Shown: piece after piece, positions 14,842-23,228 of the stretch
How positions within the stretch are numbered: the stretch's first letter is position 1
How the letters are laid out: each line of letters begins with the position of its first letter
NCBI GenBank assembly: GCA_002379855.1
Contig: DFUX01000029.1
Coordinates: 1 to 23,304, forward strand
Source of the DNA: Cloacimonetes bacterium UBA4175
GTDB lineage: Bacteria > Cloacimonadota > Cloacimonadia > Cloacimonadales > Cloacimonadaceae
Reading direction: 5' to 3'
DNA: 23,304 nt
Position numbers and translations under genes: made by a program
Notes under the pieces: generated by a model
Seen by the model: the letters and a program-made list of their open reading frames with translations, nothing else
What the model was told of the DNA's origin: nothing
The model's database searches: none

Positions 14842-16683
14842 TTATTCCGGATAGGTGAGGGTGCAGGCTTGTGAAACCTTGACCCAATATCCTTTTCCGG
14901 GCTCCATGGTCGCGGGGCTTTCGCCCATATGATCCACCTGCTGCAGGTAGGGGGAGATGGAGGACAGGGCAGTGGCGGTCGCCTTGGCAGTCGCGGGCAG
15001 GTAGGAAACCAGGTTCCATCCCGCTTTGAGGCTGATCGGAGTGGCGGAGGCGTCCACCGGATTGCCATCCACGCTGAGGGTGGCGGGAGCGGACATATTC
15101 ACCCAGTAGCCTTCATTCACGGCCAGGTTGCCCAGGGTGTTGAAATGGGCCGCCATGGAAGGCATGTGGCTGTAAGCCGCGTTCTTGATCTGGATCAGGC
15201 CGCTGATTCCCTGGAAGATGTCTTCCGTCGCGTAGGATGCTGGAACCACGTTGAGGCTGATCAAGTTCCAGCCGGCGTTGAGGGAAATCTCCTGCGGTTG
15301 ATCTATCTCGCCGAAAACCACCGTGATGGGGGTCATCTGTCCGGCAGTCACGGTCACCTGCACGTTTTGGGGATCGTAGCCAGGCGTGGTGACGGTCAGG
15401 GTGTAGGTGCCGGGCTGCAGATAGCGGTAGAAATCCCCGTGCGTGGCGTCCGTTTCCACCATGGAATAGGTGTTGTCGTGGCCGGAGATGCTGATTGTCG
15501 CCGCCAGAGGGTTGCCCCAGGCGTCCACCACGGTTCCATGCACGCCGTCCAGAGCCAGTTCCAGATAGCTTAGCATGGCTTCGTAGTTGTAGCTCCAGTA
15601 GTTGGGCATGGTGGAGGCGGCCGGCATCTTGGTGTTGGAACATTCGATTGTCACCTCGCGGCCGTTGCGGGTGTAGTTCATCCAATCCTGGCGTCCGCCG
15701 GCGATCGAATACCAATCCGCGCCGTTGATGACGCCGTTGGAGCTGATGCCGGTGAAATAGCCGCTGGGTCCGTTCGCTTGGGCGTTGGAGGCATAAACCA
15801 GGCTGGAAGAGAGGAACCAGGCGTCGTCGGGGTGCCGGGTGTAGGTGTAATCCCAGGGGTAGTTCACCACTTCCGCGCCGCCGTGGTAGTTGGCGCCAAA
15901 CACAAAACTATGTGCATTGGCGAAGTCCATCATGGCCTGGGTCTCAGGCTGGATGGCGCCCTGGTTCAGGCTGCCATCGTAATTGGGGTAGTTGCGGTTG
16001 AGGTCAACCCCGTTGGCGTTGTAGCGCCGGGCGTTGGACACGGTGTTGTTGCCGCCGTAATAGGTTCCGTCCGGATTTGTGTTCGGCCCGATGTAGAGTT
16101 CCATCGAGTTCACGATGTTGGTCAGGCGGGGATTTGTCCCATACTGGCTGAGGAGGGTGTCGATCAGGCGCAGCATCAGCATCCAGCCGGTGGTTTCATC
16201 GCCGTGCATGGTGCTGGTGAGCAGCACTTCCGGTTCTTTTTCCTCAGTGGCGACGTTATCCGAAATCTTGGCGACCAGGATGGCGCGGCCGTTTGCCGTT
16301 GTGCCTACGTTGATGATCTGGCAAAGCCCGGGGTAGTCGCTGGCAAAGCCGTTCATCATGCTCACATAGGCGTCGTAGGTGGGGTAGGTATCCCATGCCT
16401 TCACTTCGTTCACGCTGCCGCTCGTCTTGTGAGGATAGAGGCTGGCAGGATCGGGGAGGATCTGGGTGTTGTAGCCCAGTTTTCTGAATTCCGCCCATTC
16501 GCTGTCGTTGGCGTAGGCATAGACCCAGTTGCCTTTGACGTTGTCGATGGAGACGATCCGGGTCAGGTTTTGCAGTTCGCTCTTGTCCAGCAGTTCAAAG
16601 CGGAAGTAATACTGGGTCCACTCCCCTGCCACGAGGGGCAGGGAGAGTAGAACCAGAATGGTCAATATCAGTAGTTGTTTCAT
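14842..16683 (-). CDS. Secreted M14 zinc carboxypeptidase
   Basis: The 613-residue exoenzyme has a Sec signal peptide (about residues 1-20, ending LPLVAG) and a short pro-region. The M14 peptidase domain covers about 97-375. Zinc ligands are His160 and Glu163 (MHGDETTG) and His267 (NYHGGAEV). The substrate-binding pair Asn229-Arg230 lies in GVDLNRNYP and the general-base Glu347 in REVTIECSNTKMP. A carboxypeptidase-regulatory-like beta domain (about 380-460) follows. The C-terminus has two copies of a short module, each opening SL(N/K)AGWNL(I/V)S and closing GYWV(N/K) (467-531 and 551-603). It removes C-terminal residues from peptides; specificity is not readable. It starts 20 bases after the C25 gene, in one operon. 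No type IX sorting domain is recognisable. Confidence 0.92.
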   Translation of the reverse strand: MKQLLILTILVLLSLPLVAGEWTQYYFRFELLDKSELQNLTRIVSIDNVKGNWVYAYANDSEWAEFRKLGYNTQILPDPASLYPHKTSGSVNEVKAWDTYPTYDAYVSMMNGFASDYPGLCQIINVGTTANGRAILVAKISDNVATEEKEPEVLLTSTMHGDETTGWMLMLRLIDTLLSQYGTNPRLTNIVNSMELYIGPNTNPDGTYYGGNNTVSNARRYNANGVDLNRNYPNYDGSLNQGAIQPETQAMMDFANAHSFVFGANYHGGAEVVNYPWDYTYTRHPDDAWFLSSSLVYASNAQANGPSGYFTGISSNGVINGADWYSIAGGRQDWMNYTRNGREVTIECSNTKMPAASTMPNYWSYNYEAMLSYLELALDGVHGTVVDAWGNPLAATISISGHDNTYSMVETDATHGDFYRYLQPGTYTLTVTTPGYDPQNVQVTVTAGQMTPITVVFGEIDQPQEISLNAGWNLISLNVVPASYATEDIFQGISGLIQIKNAAYSHMPSMAAHFNTLGNLAVNEGYWVNMSAPATLSVDGNPVDASATPISLKAGWNLVSYLPATAKATATALSSISPYLQQVDHMGESPATMEPGKGYWVKVSQACTLTYPE

Positions 16684-16703
16684 TTACCGACCTATCTTGG
16701 CGA

Positions 16704-19700
16704 TCAGTCGCGCACGGCTTTCACATAGTAGAAGGCCATGGGCAGTTCGGTCAGATCGCTGAAGAGCAGATTCGCTGTCGTTCCAATCAGGGTGTAGGTT
16801 CCATAGGGATCCGTGGCACGGTACACTTGGTAGCTTTCCGCGTTGTCCACGGCGTTCCAGGTGACCTTGAAGCCGCCATCGACCTTGGTGATGGAGGTGA
16901 TCACGGGAGCGTCGAGAGAGGTGATCTCGACCACGCTGATGGGCACAGGATTGTCTGTGGTGCCTATCACCTGGTTGTAGTTGAGGGTGTAGGTCTCGAT
17001 GGCATCGTAGGCCAGAGAGGCGCTGTAGTCGTAGATCTTGAAGCTGACCTCTTCGCCGTTGGATGCCAGGTTCACAACCAGGGTCACGTAGGCGTTTCCG
17101 CCATTGGTCACCACATCCGCCACGCCGCGGCATTCGCTGCCCACAAAGGCGCCGACCACGTCGTTGAGTTCGGCTGCCACGCCATAGATGGTCACGATGC
17201 CGTGGATGGTGGCTGAATTGGGATAGACGACGGGTGTCCAGCCGGGCCCGGCCACTTCGTTGACGGTTACCACCACGCTGTCGTAGGCGTAGCTCTGCCC
17301 GTCATAGACGGAGAAGGTGATGGTTTCGCTGCCGGTCCAGTTCTGGACGGCGGTGAAGGTCACGTTCAATCCGTTGATGGCCACAAAGACGTTGGTATTG
17401 CCGCTGTAGCCCAGAGTGAGGGGATCGCCGTCCTCGTCGGAGACGTAGGAGTTGAAGTTCACCGTCAGGCTGCCGTTGCGGTCGAACGAGAAGCTGTCAG
17501 GCAGGTTGATGGTGGGAGCGTGGTTTCCGGTGTCCCAGACATCCATGGTGGCGCTCACGTCCAGAGTGGGACTGGCGGGATCGTTGGAATGGATGGTGAG
17601 CATCGCTTCATAGGTGCCAACAGCCATGCCGACCGCGGAGAAGTAGGCGGTGATGGTCTGGCTCTCTCCCGCGGCGATGTTGCCACTGAGAGGCTGTACG
17701 CTCAGCCAGGAAATGGGCGGGGAATCCTGGGTCAGCACATTGGAACCGGAGAGGGTGTGAGGCTCGGAACCGTAGATATCACCGTTCAGGGTCCAAGGCA
17801 GGGTGAGGTTGCCGCCGAAGCTGGAGCCGATGGTCACGTTGACTGTGGCGGAGGCAGATTGACCTCCCTGGATTACGCCGTAGCCGTAGGAGGTTTCACC
17901 GTGCCAGGTAATGGTCACGCCATTGCCGCTGGTCACATCCGGGGTCATATCTCCGCCGCTGCCGCCCACGAAGTTGGTGGCGCTGTTCACGGTGACCCCG
18001 GCGGGGAAGCTGATGATCACGTCTCTGAGCCACTCTACGTCCGTGCTGGCGTTGGTGGCGGTAAAGGTCCAGTCCACCGTGGTGCCGGGCAGGTAGCTGC
18101 TGGCGTCCAGGGTGAGGGTGCTGCCCGCGATGCTCTTCTCCTGAGCGGAAGCCGCTTGCAGCAGGTTGCCTGTTCTGGAGGGCAGTTCAGTCATGCTGAT
18201 GCTGAAGGTGAGAGGCTGGCTTCCGGTGTTGGTGATGGTGAAGCTGTCCGTGCCTTCGGTGCCCACCTGCAGGTAGGCATAGAGGGCGTCGTTGTCGATA
18301 TCGATGGTGGGTGGATTGTAGCCCGCGCCGCTCACCGCGATGTTGACGCTGGTGTTGTTGATGGAGTTGTTGGCAATCACCACGTTGCCGTTGTAGGAGG
18401 CCACGGCGGTGGGCGCGAAAGTCAGGTTGTAGGTCTTGGTAGCGCCGGCATTGATGCTGAAGCTCAAGCTGTTGCGGCTTTCCTTTCCGGCCAGCGGAGC
18501 TTCCGTGGAATTGCGTGCCGCAGCCACGGTGTAACCGGCGGGGGTGGTGATGGTGCCCGTAAGGGTCTGATCGCCACTATTTTGGATGGTGAAGGTCTTC
18601 GTGTCGGTGGTACCCACGGCCACATCGCCATAGGCGAGGGTTGTAGGATTGACCAGGATCACGGGGCCAGACTGGTTGGGAAGCAGGGTCAGCTTGAGGT
18701 TGGGACGGTAGGAGATGACGGTACCGCCGCTAAAGAGGTTGGTCTGGTCAGAATTGTCGCTTCTCGTGTAACGGTATCCGTTGGATACGGAAGTGTATTG
18801 GGTGGCGCCACTTGCATTGTAGGAACCGATCAGGCCAAAGGCGGTGTCCACCACGATGTTGTCTATCCCGTTCCAGAGGAAGGGGGTGGAGAGGGTGTAC
18901 ATGTTCCAGCCAGTGGCTGTAGGCTGGTAGGAGTCGCTGCTCCAGACCTGGGTGAGGCCCGTGGATATCCAGCTTGAGACGTCAGTTGCGTTGGTGTGTC
19001 CCATGCGGACAACGAAGTTGGGCATGACCCGGGCAGGCAGACCTGTTACGTTAAAACCGATCTGGGTGATATTGATGGGGCCGACCACTCCTGCGGCATT
19101 GAGTTCAGCGGCTGTATAAACCGACTGTCCGTGCAGGCTCTGATACCAGACGTGGATGGGGCAGGGATCATAAGTGCCGGTAGAATCAGTGCCGGTGCCG
19201 ATGATGACTTCAGTGGGCACGATGGCAGAGGGTGTAGCCTGCACTGTGTCGGTGGGATCGGATACTCCGCCGGAATATACCGCTACAAGGTAGTAGCTGT
19301 AGGTGGTTTCGTTGACCACCGCGTTGTCGGTGTATGTGAGCCCGGTGACTGTGGTAAGCAAGCTTCCATCACGATAGATCCTGTAACCTGTGGGGGTACC
19401 AATGAGCGGTGCCTGCCAATTGAGTGTTACATAACCGTTACCTGGCACTGCGGTCAGCTCCCGCGGTGGATAGAGCATTCCCGGGGTGGGGAAGATCTTC
19501 AGCTTCAGGTTGGGCAGATTGGTGCTGGCAGTCAGCGAAGTAGGCTGGTAATTGTCGTTTCTGCTCTGCCTGGCCCGGGCGGGAGAGGCTGTGGTATATG
19601 TCCACATGGGATAGTTGGATATCCAGGCTTGGTTGCCTTTGATGGTGAGGATGGAGAGGTTGCTGCCATCATAGGCGAACTGGTTGTCCAGATCAACTTC

Positions 19701-22700
19701 CATCCAGCCGCTGGTGGCGGTGTTGGGCCAGACGCCGCTGTAAACCTGGGTGTAGCCTGTGGTGGAATAAGTTCCGTCCGCAAGGGTGTTGGAACTGGTG
19801 TTCTTCATATAGACGGTCACAGGATCGATGGGGTTCACATCGGCTCCGCTGGCTTTGTAGAAACCGATTGACTTGATAGTACCAGCAGTTCCGATCTCGG
19901 AAGCCAGGTAGATGGCTTCATGGCTGGAATGGTTGTAGTAGCGGTCGAGGGGGTAGCTCTGGGTGGAGGTGCCGTTGCCGATGACCACTTCCATTGGGGT
20001 GCCCACTTCCACGTTCACGGTGGTGTTGGCGCTGTACTGTCCCGCGACGGCGTTGAAGACGAAAGCTGCCTGAGTTCCATCCGTCATGGAAGAAGCGGCT
20101 GTCACGGTGAAACTGAGGGTGGTGTTGCCTCCAGCGGAAATAGCACTGAAGCTGGCGTTGCCGTTGTTGACCGTGATGCCTGGCGTGGCGCAGCTCATGG
20201 TGGCTGTCCCATTCGGGGAGGCAGCGCCGCCGTTGTTGTTAAGCGGCATGGTGATGGTCACGGTTTCACCAGGGTCGAGGCGTCCGTTGTTGTTACCGGT
20301 GGGATCGCTGATCGTCATGTTGCCAAAGGCCAGGGCGGGTGCGTTGATGGTCTGGGTGAAGTTGTGAGTCCAGGGGTTGTGGCCGCTCATGGTCATGGTG
20401 ATGGTGAAATTGGCCACGGTGCCGTCGGGGACGTTGTTGGCGATCGTGATCGCGTAGGCATTGTTTGCCAGAACGGTAGCCCCGGCTGCCAGGCTGCTGA
20501 TGCTGTGGCTGTTGTCAGTGATGGTGATGCCGCTGGTGGAGCAGCTCAGTATCGCGCTAACGTTGGTGGCGGGATCCACGCCCACGTTTTTGAAAGTGAC
20601 ATCGAAGTAGCCGCTTTCGTTGTATTCCGGAATGTCGTTATTGGCATCGTCATAAGCGACTTGGTCCACAGACATGAAGGGGCCTTGCGCCGCTATGACC
20701 GCTATATCGGCAATCGTGGTGATCCTGTTCTGAGCGGTAAGCACCAGTTTGGCTGTTCCGACTGAGGTGAAGGGGGTGATCGTCAGGGTCAGGTTGCCGG
20801 AGGCGTCGGTGATGCCGGAGCCGTAGATCACTCCATTCATGGAAAGGCCGACGCGGGTGTAGGGCGCGGCGCCGGTGATGGCATAACTGTTATTGCCGAT
20901 CATGATCTGGGTGGGATAGTTGGCCGGATTGGCAGTGGGAACTCCAAGGTAGGGCATCAGGGAAGGGTCGCCCATGATGTGGTAAACTTCCCAGTAGTAG
21001 TTCGTGCGTGAGCTACCGCTTTGCTGCACCGCCAGGTTACCCGAGTAGATGGTCTCGCCGACGGTGGTGGCCCATTTGTCATAGGTTTCGCCGTGAGTGT
21101 GGAACATGGCGTCATAAGCGCCAAGTTTGGTGGCGTCATAAGGCGGGGCGGAACCGTCGATGTTAGTTTTGTAACCCACTGCCCAATAATAGTCTTCATT
21201 CCAATAGGTGCTGTTGGTGCCGCCGATGTAGGCCACTCCGCCGCCGTCGGCCTTGCGGATGACGGCTTCGCCGAAGCAGGGGCTGGAGTAGTCAAACTCG
21301 TTGGTGATGCAGCAGTTGCCCACCATTACTCCATATTTCCCGGAGTTAGTCATCGCATTGACGTCGGAGACGGTGAAGCTGGGGTCGTGCCAGGAGGTCT
21401 GGCTCCCGTGAGCGGTATAGACAATGTAGCCCCGGCCTTCATTGGCGTTGGCGATGATTTGCGCGTCACTGCTGCCGGAGGCGGGATAGAGATAGGTGTC
21501 GGAAGTGATGCCGTGGGCGGCATTGAAATACTCAGTGGTTGCGTAATTGATGGCGCCGTTGGCATGAGTGGGAGACCAGCTGGAATCCACTCCGGCGATG
21601 AGCACCGTCTTACCCAAATAACTGATGTCCGGCATCTGGGTCTTTTCAAAGGTGATGGTCTTGTTAATGATGTTGGCCAGTTCGGTAGTGCTGGAAACTG
21701 AGAAACGGCCGTGGTACATTTCTGGCATGTAGTCGCTGCCATTGAGGCGCACGTAGGTGAGGTCGGTCACGTGGGAGGAGGTCGCGCCGGAATTGGTGGC
21801 GACAGTGATGGTGCCGGATTCGTCACCGATGATCAGCAGGTAGGTGGGGGCTGGATCATCGGCGGTGGCTGCATCCCACAACCCCTGCATATAGTTCTTG
21901 ATGGCGGTGGTATTGTTTGCCACGGTTCCGCCGCTGCCGACGGTCGCCACGATCACCGCGAAACCCTGCTGGGTTTTCCAGTCCACATAGCTCTGGATGT
22001 TGCTGGTGTAGCCGACCGGGCAGAGGATGACCATTTTGGTGGGATGGCGCACTTCTACGGTGCGGTTGTCCGCGTTCCAGTTGAAAATGGTTCTGCTGTA
22101 AAGTTGTTCAAACTCCCAGGAAGCTGTCCTGGCAAGCATGTCAGCGGTGGCGATGAGGTCTGGGTTGACAAAATCCACCCGGACATCCACATTTTCCATC
22201 ACCTGGATACTGTTGGTGACGGGGTTGTAGCGCACAGGGTAAAAATCGAGGGCGAAAACCCGTACGCCGCGCATCATGCCCAGTTCCGTAACCTGCACCC
22301 AGTCGCGGTTGTTGAACTCGTCGAGGCTGTAAAGCCTTTCGTTCACCTCAAAGGGCAGGGTGGCGGGATCGGCAGCTCTGGAGATGGGCTCCTGAGCCGG
22401 AATGACGCGGTTTTGCAGTTTGCTGGCTTTGCTGTCCAGTTCCCGCGTGGATTGTGAATTGAGATAGAAACGGACTTCCGCGCCCAAAGGCACGGCGATA
22501 GTCCTGCGCAGCATGGGCAGCTTGGGCTCGCCCACGTCGTTGCTGAAGCCCCAGCCATCGATGGAAAGCTCGTCAAACGTGCCTTTTTTGGTCTGGACTT
22601 CCATGATTTTCAGGTCGCCAACCCGGAATTGTACGTCAAAACCGAGGTCGCTGTTGTTGAGAAGCCTGGCATGATTGCCAGAGGAAGAGAGATTGACCTG

Positions 22701-22784
22701 CCGGTCTGCGGCAGATAGCGCGAAAGCGCAGGCAAGGATCAGCCCGATGAGCAGGATCGCTTTGCCGGGGAGCTTAATTTTCAT
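16704..22784 (-). CDS. Giant secreted C25 (gingipain-like) cysteine peptidase
   Basis: The 2026-residue protein has a Sec signal peptide (about 1-25, ending FALSA) and a gingipain-type propeptide region (about 50-245). A peptidase C25 domain covers about 248-615: catalytic His459 lies in YTAHGSQTSWHDPS, and Cys491 or Cys492 in VGNCCITNEF. The domain closes with HIMGDPSLMPYL (602-613), as in many C25 proteins. The rest is a chain of beta domains: an Ig-like domain (620-700), two CARDB-like repeats (705-925), a ~170-residue module present twice (932-1098 and 1192-1366) with an Fn3 between, ASPM/Hydin-like and related domains (1373-1745), a cadherin-like domain with DEDGDP (1755-1843), a VGAFVGSECRG module (1846-1950) and a final Fn3. 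It is probably an extracellular or cell-surface endopeptidase. The Shine-Dalgarno AAGGAG sits 7 nt before the ATG. Confidence 0.9.
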   Translation of the reverse strand: MKIKLPGKAILLIGLILACAFALSAADRQVNLSSSGNHARLLNNSDLGFDVQFRVGDLKIMEVQTKKGTFDELSIDGWGFSNDVGEPKLPMLRRTIAVPLGAEVRFYLNSQSTRELDSKASKLQNRVIPAQEPISRAADPATLPFEVNERLYSLDEFNNRDWVQVTELGMMRGVRVFALDFYPVRYNPVTNSIQVMENVDVRVDFVNPDLIATADMLARTASWEFEQLYSRTIFNWNADNRTVEVRHPTKMVILCPVGYTSNIQSYVDWKTQQGFAVIVATVGSGGTVANNTTAIKNYMQGLWDAATADDPAPTYLLIIGDESGTITVATNSGATSSHVTDLTYVRLNGSDYMPEMYHGRFSVSSTTELANIINKTITFEKTQMPDISYLGKTVLIAGVDSSWSPTHANGAINYATTEYFNAAHGITSDTYLYPASGSSDAQIIANANEGRGYIVYTAHGSQTSWHDPSFTVSDVNAMTNSGKYGVMVGNCCITNEFDYSSPCFGEAVIRKADGGGVAYIGGTNSTYWNEDYYWAVGYKTNIDGSAPPYDATKLGAYDAMFHTHGETYDKWATTVGETIYSGNLAVQQSGSSRTNYYWEVYHIMGDPSLMPYLGVPTANPANYPTQIMIGNNSYAITGAAPYTRVGLSMNGVIYGSGITDASGNLTLTITPFTSVGTAKLVLTAQNRITTIADIAVIAAQGPFMSVDQVAYDDANNDIPEYNESGYFDVTFKNVGVDPATNVSAILSCSTSGITITDNSHSISSLAAGATVLANNAYAITIANNVPDGTVANFTITMTMSGHNPWTHNFTQTINAPALAFGNMTISDPTGNNNGRLDPGETVTITMPLNNNGGAASPNGTATMSCATPGITVNNGNASFSAISAGGNTTLSFTVTAASSMTDGTQAAFVFNAVAGQYSANTTVNVEVGTPMEVVIGNGTSTQSYPLDRYYNHSSHEAIYLASEIGTAGTIKSIGFYKASGADVNPIDPVTVYMKNTSSNTLADGTYSTTGYTQVYSGVWPNTATSGWMEVDLDNQFAYDGSNLSILTIKGNQAWISNYPMWTYTTASPARARQSRNDNYQPTSLTASTNLPNLKLKIFPTPGMLYPPRELTAVPGNGYVTLNWQAPLIGTPTGYRIYRDGSLLTTVTGLTYTDNAVVNETTYSYYLVAVYSGGVSDPTDTVQATPSAIVPTEVIIGTGTDSTGTYDPCPIHVWYQSLHGQSVYTAAELNAAGVVGPINITQIGFNVTGLPARVMPNFVVRMGHTNATDVSSWISTGLTQVWSSDSYQPTATGWNMYTLSTPFLWNGIDNIVVDTAFGLIGSYNASGATQYTSVSNGYRYTRSDNSDQTNLFSGGTVISYRPNLKLTLLPNQSGPVILVNPTTLAYGDVAVGTTDTKTFTIQNSGDQTLTGTITTPAGYTVAAARNSTEAPLAGKESRNSLSFSINAGATKTYNLTFAPTAVASYNGNVVIANNSINNTSVNIAVSGAGYNPPTIDIDNDALYAYLQVGTEGTDSFTITNTGSQPLTFSISMTELPSRTGNLLQAASAQEKSIAGSTLTLDASSYLPGTTVDWTFTATNASTDVEWLRDVIISFPAGVTVNSATNFVGGSGGDMTPDVTSGNGVTITWHGETSYGYGVIQGGQSASATVNVTIGSSFGGNLTLPWTLNGDIYGSEPHTLSGSNVLTQDSPPISWLSVQPLSGNIAAGESQTITAYFSAVGMAVGTYEAMLTIHSNDPASPTLDVSATMDVWDTGNHAPTINLPDSFSFDRNGSLTVNFNSYVSDEDGDPLTLGYSGNTNVFVAINGLNVTFTAVQNWTGSETITFSVYDGQSYAYDSVVVTVNEVAGPGWTPVVYPNSATIHGIVTIYGVAAELNDVVGAFVGSECRGVADVVTNGGNAYVTLVVNLASNGEEVSFKIYDYSASLAYDAIETYTLNYNQVIGTTDNPVPISVVEITSLDAPVITSITKVDGGFKVTWNAVDNAESYQVYRATDPYGTYTLIGTTANLLFSDLTELPMAFYYVKAVRD

Positions 22785-22880
22785 AAGTATCTCCTTATGT
22801 AGTGTAATATTAACACGCTTAATGATGCCGGAAGCGCGATGCCGCCGACATCCAAGATGGAATCAAACAAAACGGATCTA

Positions 22881-22910
22881 ACTATAATTGAAACATTCAA
22901 ATTCTGTCAA
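22881..22910 (-). promoter_or_regulatory. Sigma70-type promoter of the peptidase operon
   Basis: On the minus strand a perfect -35 box TTGACA (22910-22905) is followed after 18 bases by TATAGT (22886-22881), a close match to the -10 consensus, in AT-rich DNA. Transcription would start near 22874, giving a leader of about 90 nt before the C25 start codon. No operator or riboswitch was recognised in that leader. Confidence 0.7.
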
Positions 22911-22940
22911 TCAAAAACACCGCGCCTGGGGCGATGGTGC

Positions 22941-23168
22941 CGTGATCCAGTCTTTTTATAGTATCCACAAATTACACAAATTAACACGAATTAAAAACAT
23001 AATACAAGGACAAAAATCCAAGATAAAACGAGCACCCGACTCAGAAACAAGCCACACCAAACCATAGAGCTGCGTCATCACGGCCTGCGAGCCGTGATCC
23101 AGTCTTTTAGAATAATCATCCACGAATTACACGAATTAACACGAATTAAAAGAACAAAATAAGGGCAA
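22941..23168 (+). repeat. Two copies of a compound repeat with CACGAATTA runs
   Basis: The blocks at about 22941-23017 and 23093-23168 share the same parts in the same order: CGTGATCCAGTCTTTT, a variable spacer, ATCCAC, a triple run of (C)ACRAATTA, then an A-rich tail with AGG(A/G)CAAA. Copy 2 has CACGAATTACACGAATTAA followed by a third unit; copy 1 has CACAAATTACACAAATTAA followed by CACGAATTAA. In copy 2 the leading half-palindrome belongs to the complete palindrome at 23072. Similar AATTCGTG strings are frequent in intergenic DNA of several phyla. Confidence 0.8.
23072..23110 (+). repeat. Palindromic intergenic repeat (GTCATCACGG family), right copy
   Basis: Arms ATCACGGC (23077-23084) and GCCGTGAT (23091-23098) pair perfectly around a CTGCGA loop; CCAGTCTTTTAG follows. 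The loop and arm match the left-end copy (minus strand, 69-106) better than the central copies do. A truncated copy (CCGTGATCCAGTCTTTTT) lies upstream at 22940. Confidence 0.85.
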
Positions 23169-23180
23169 ATCATTACACCA

Positions 23181-23228
23181 ATCCGCGCTCATCTGCGCCT
23201 TTTATCCGCGTAAATTTGCGTGAACCAC
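23181..23228 (+). repeat. Degenerate ATCCGCG-type tandem units
   Basis: Four imperfect units run head to tail: ATCCGCGCTC, ATCTGCGCCTTTT, ATCCGCGTAA and ATTTGCGTGA. They resemble short intergenic repeats seen in several bacterial phyla and encode nothing evident. Confidence 0.5.

Noticed and set aside
14670..14858. 62-codon frame with Lys/Arg/Ser-rich product before the M14 terminator
   Set aside because: It overlaps the terminator and the end of the M14 gene, lacks a ribosome-binding site and falls in repeat DNA with degenerate direct repeats.
17520..18977. 485-codon open frame on the plus strand opposite the giant peptidase, with others at 15778-16650 and 19920-20765
   Set aside because: They mirror Thr/Asn/Gly-rich coding sequence, give Gly/Val/His-rich products without recognisable domains, and have no upstream signals. 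The minus-strand domains are unmistakable.
22961..23160. CACGAATTA runs considered as a CRISPR array
   Set aside because: Units are about 9-10 bases, directly adjacent and imperfect, without spacers of uniform length; no cas genes are present.
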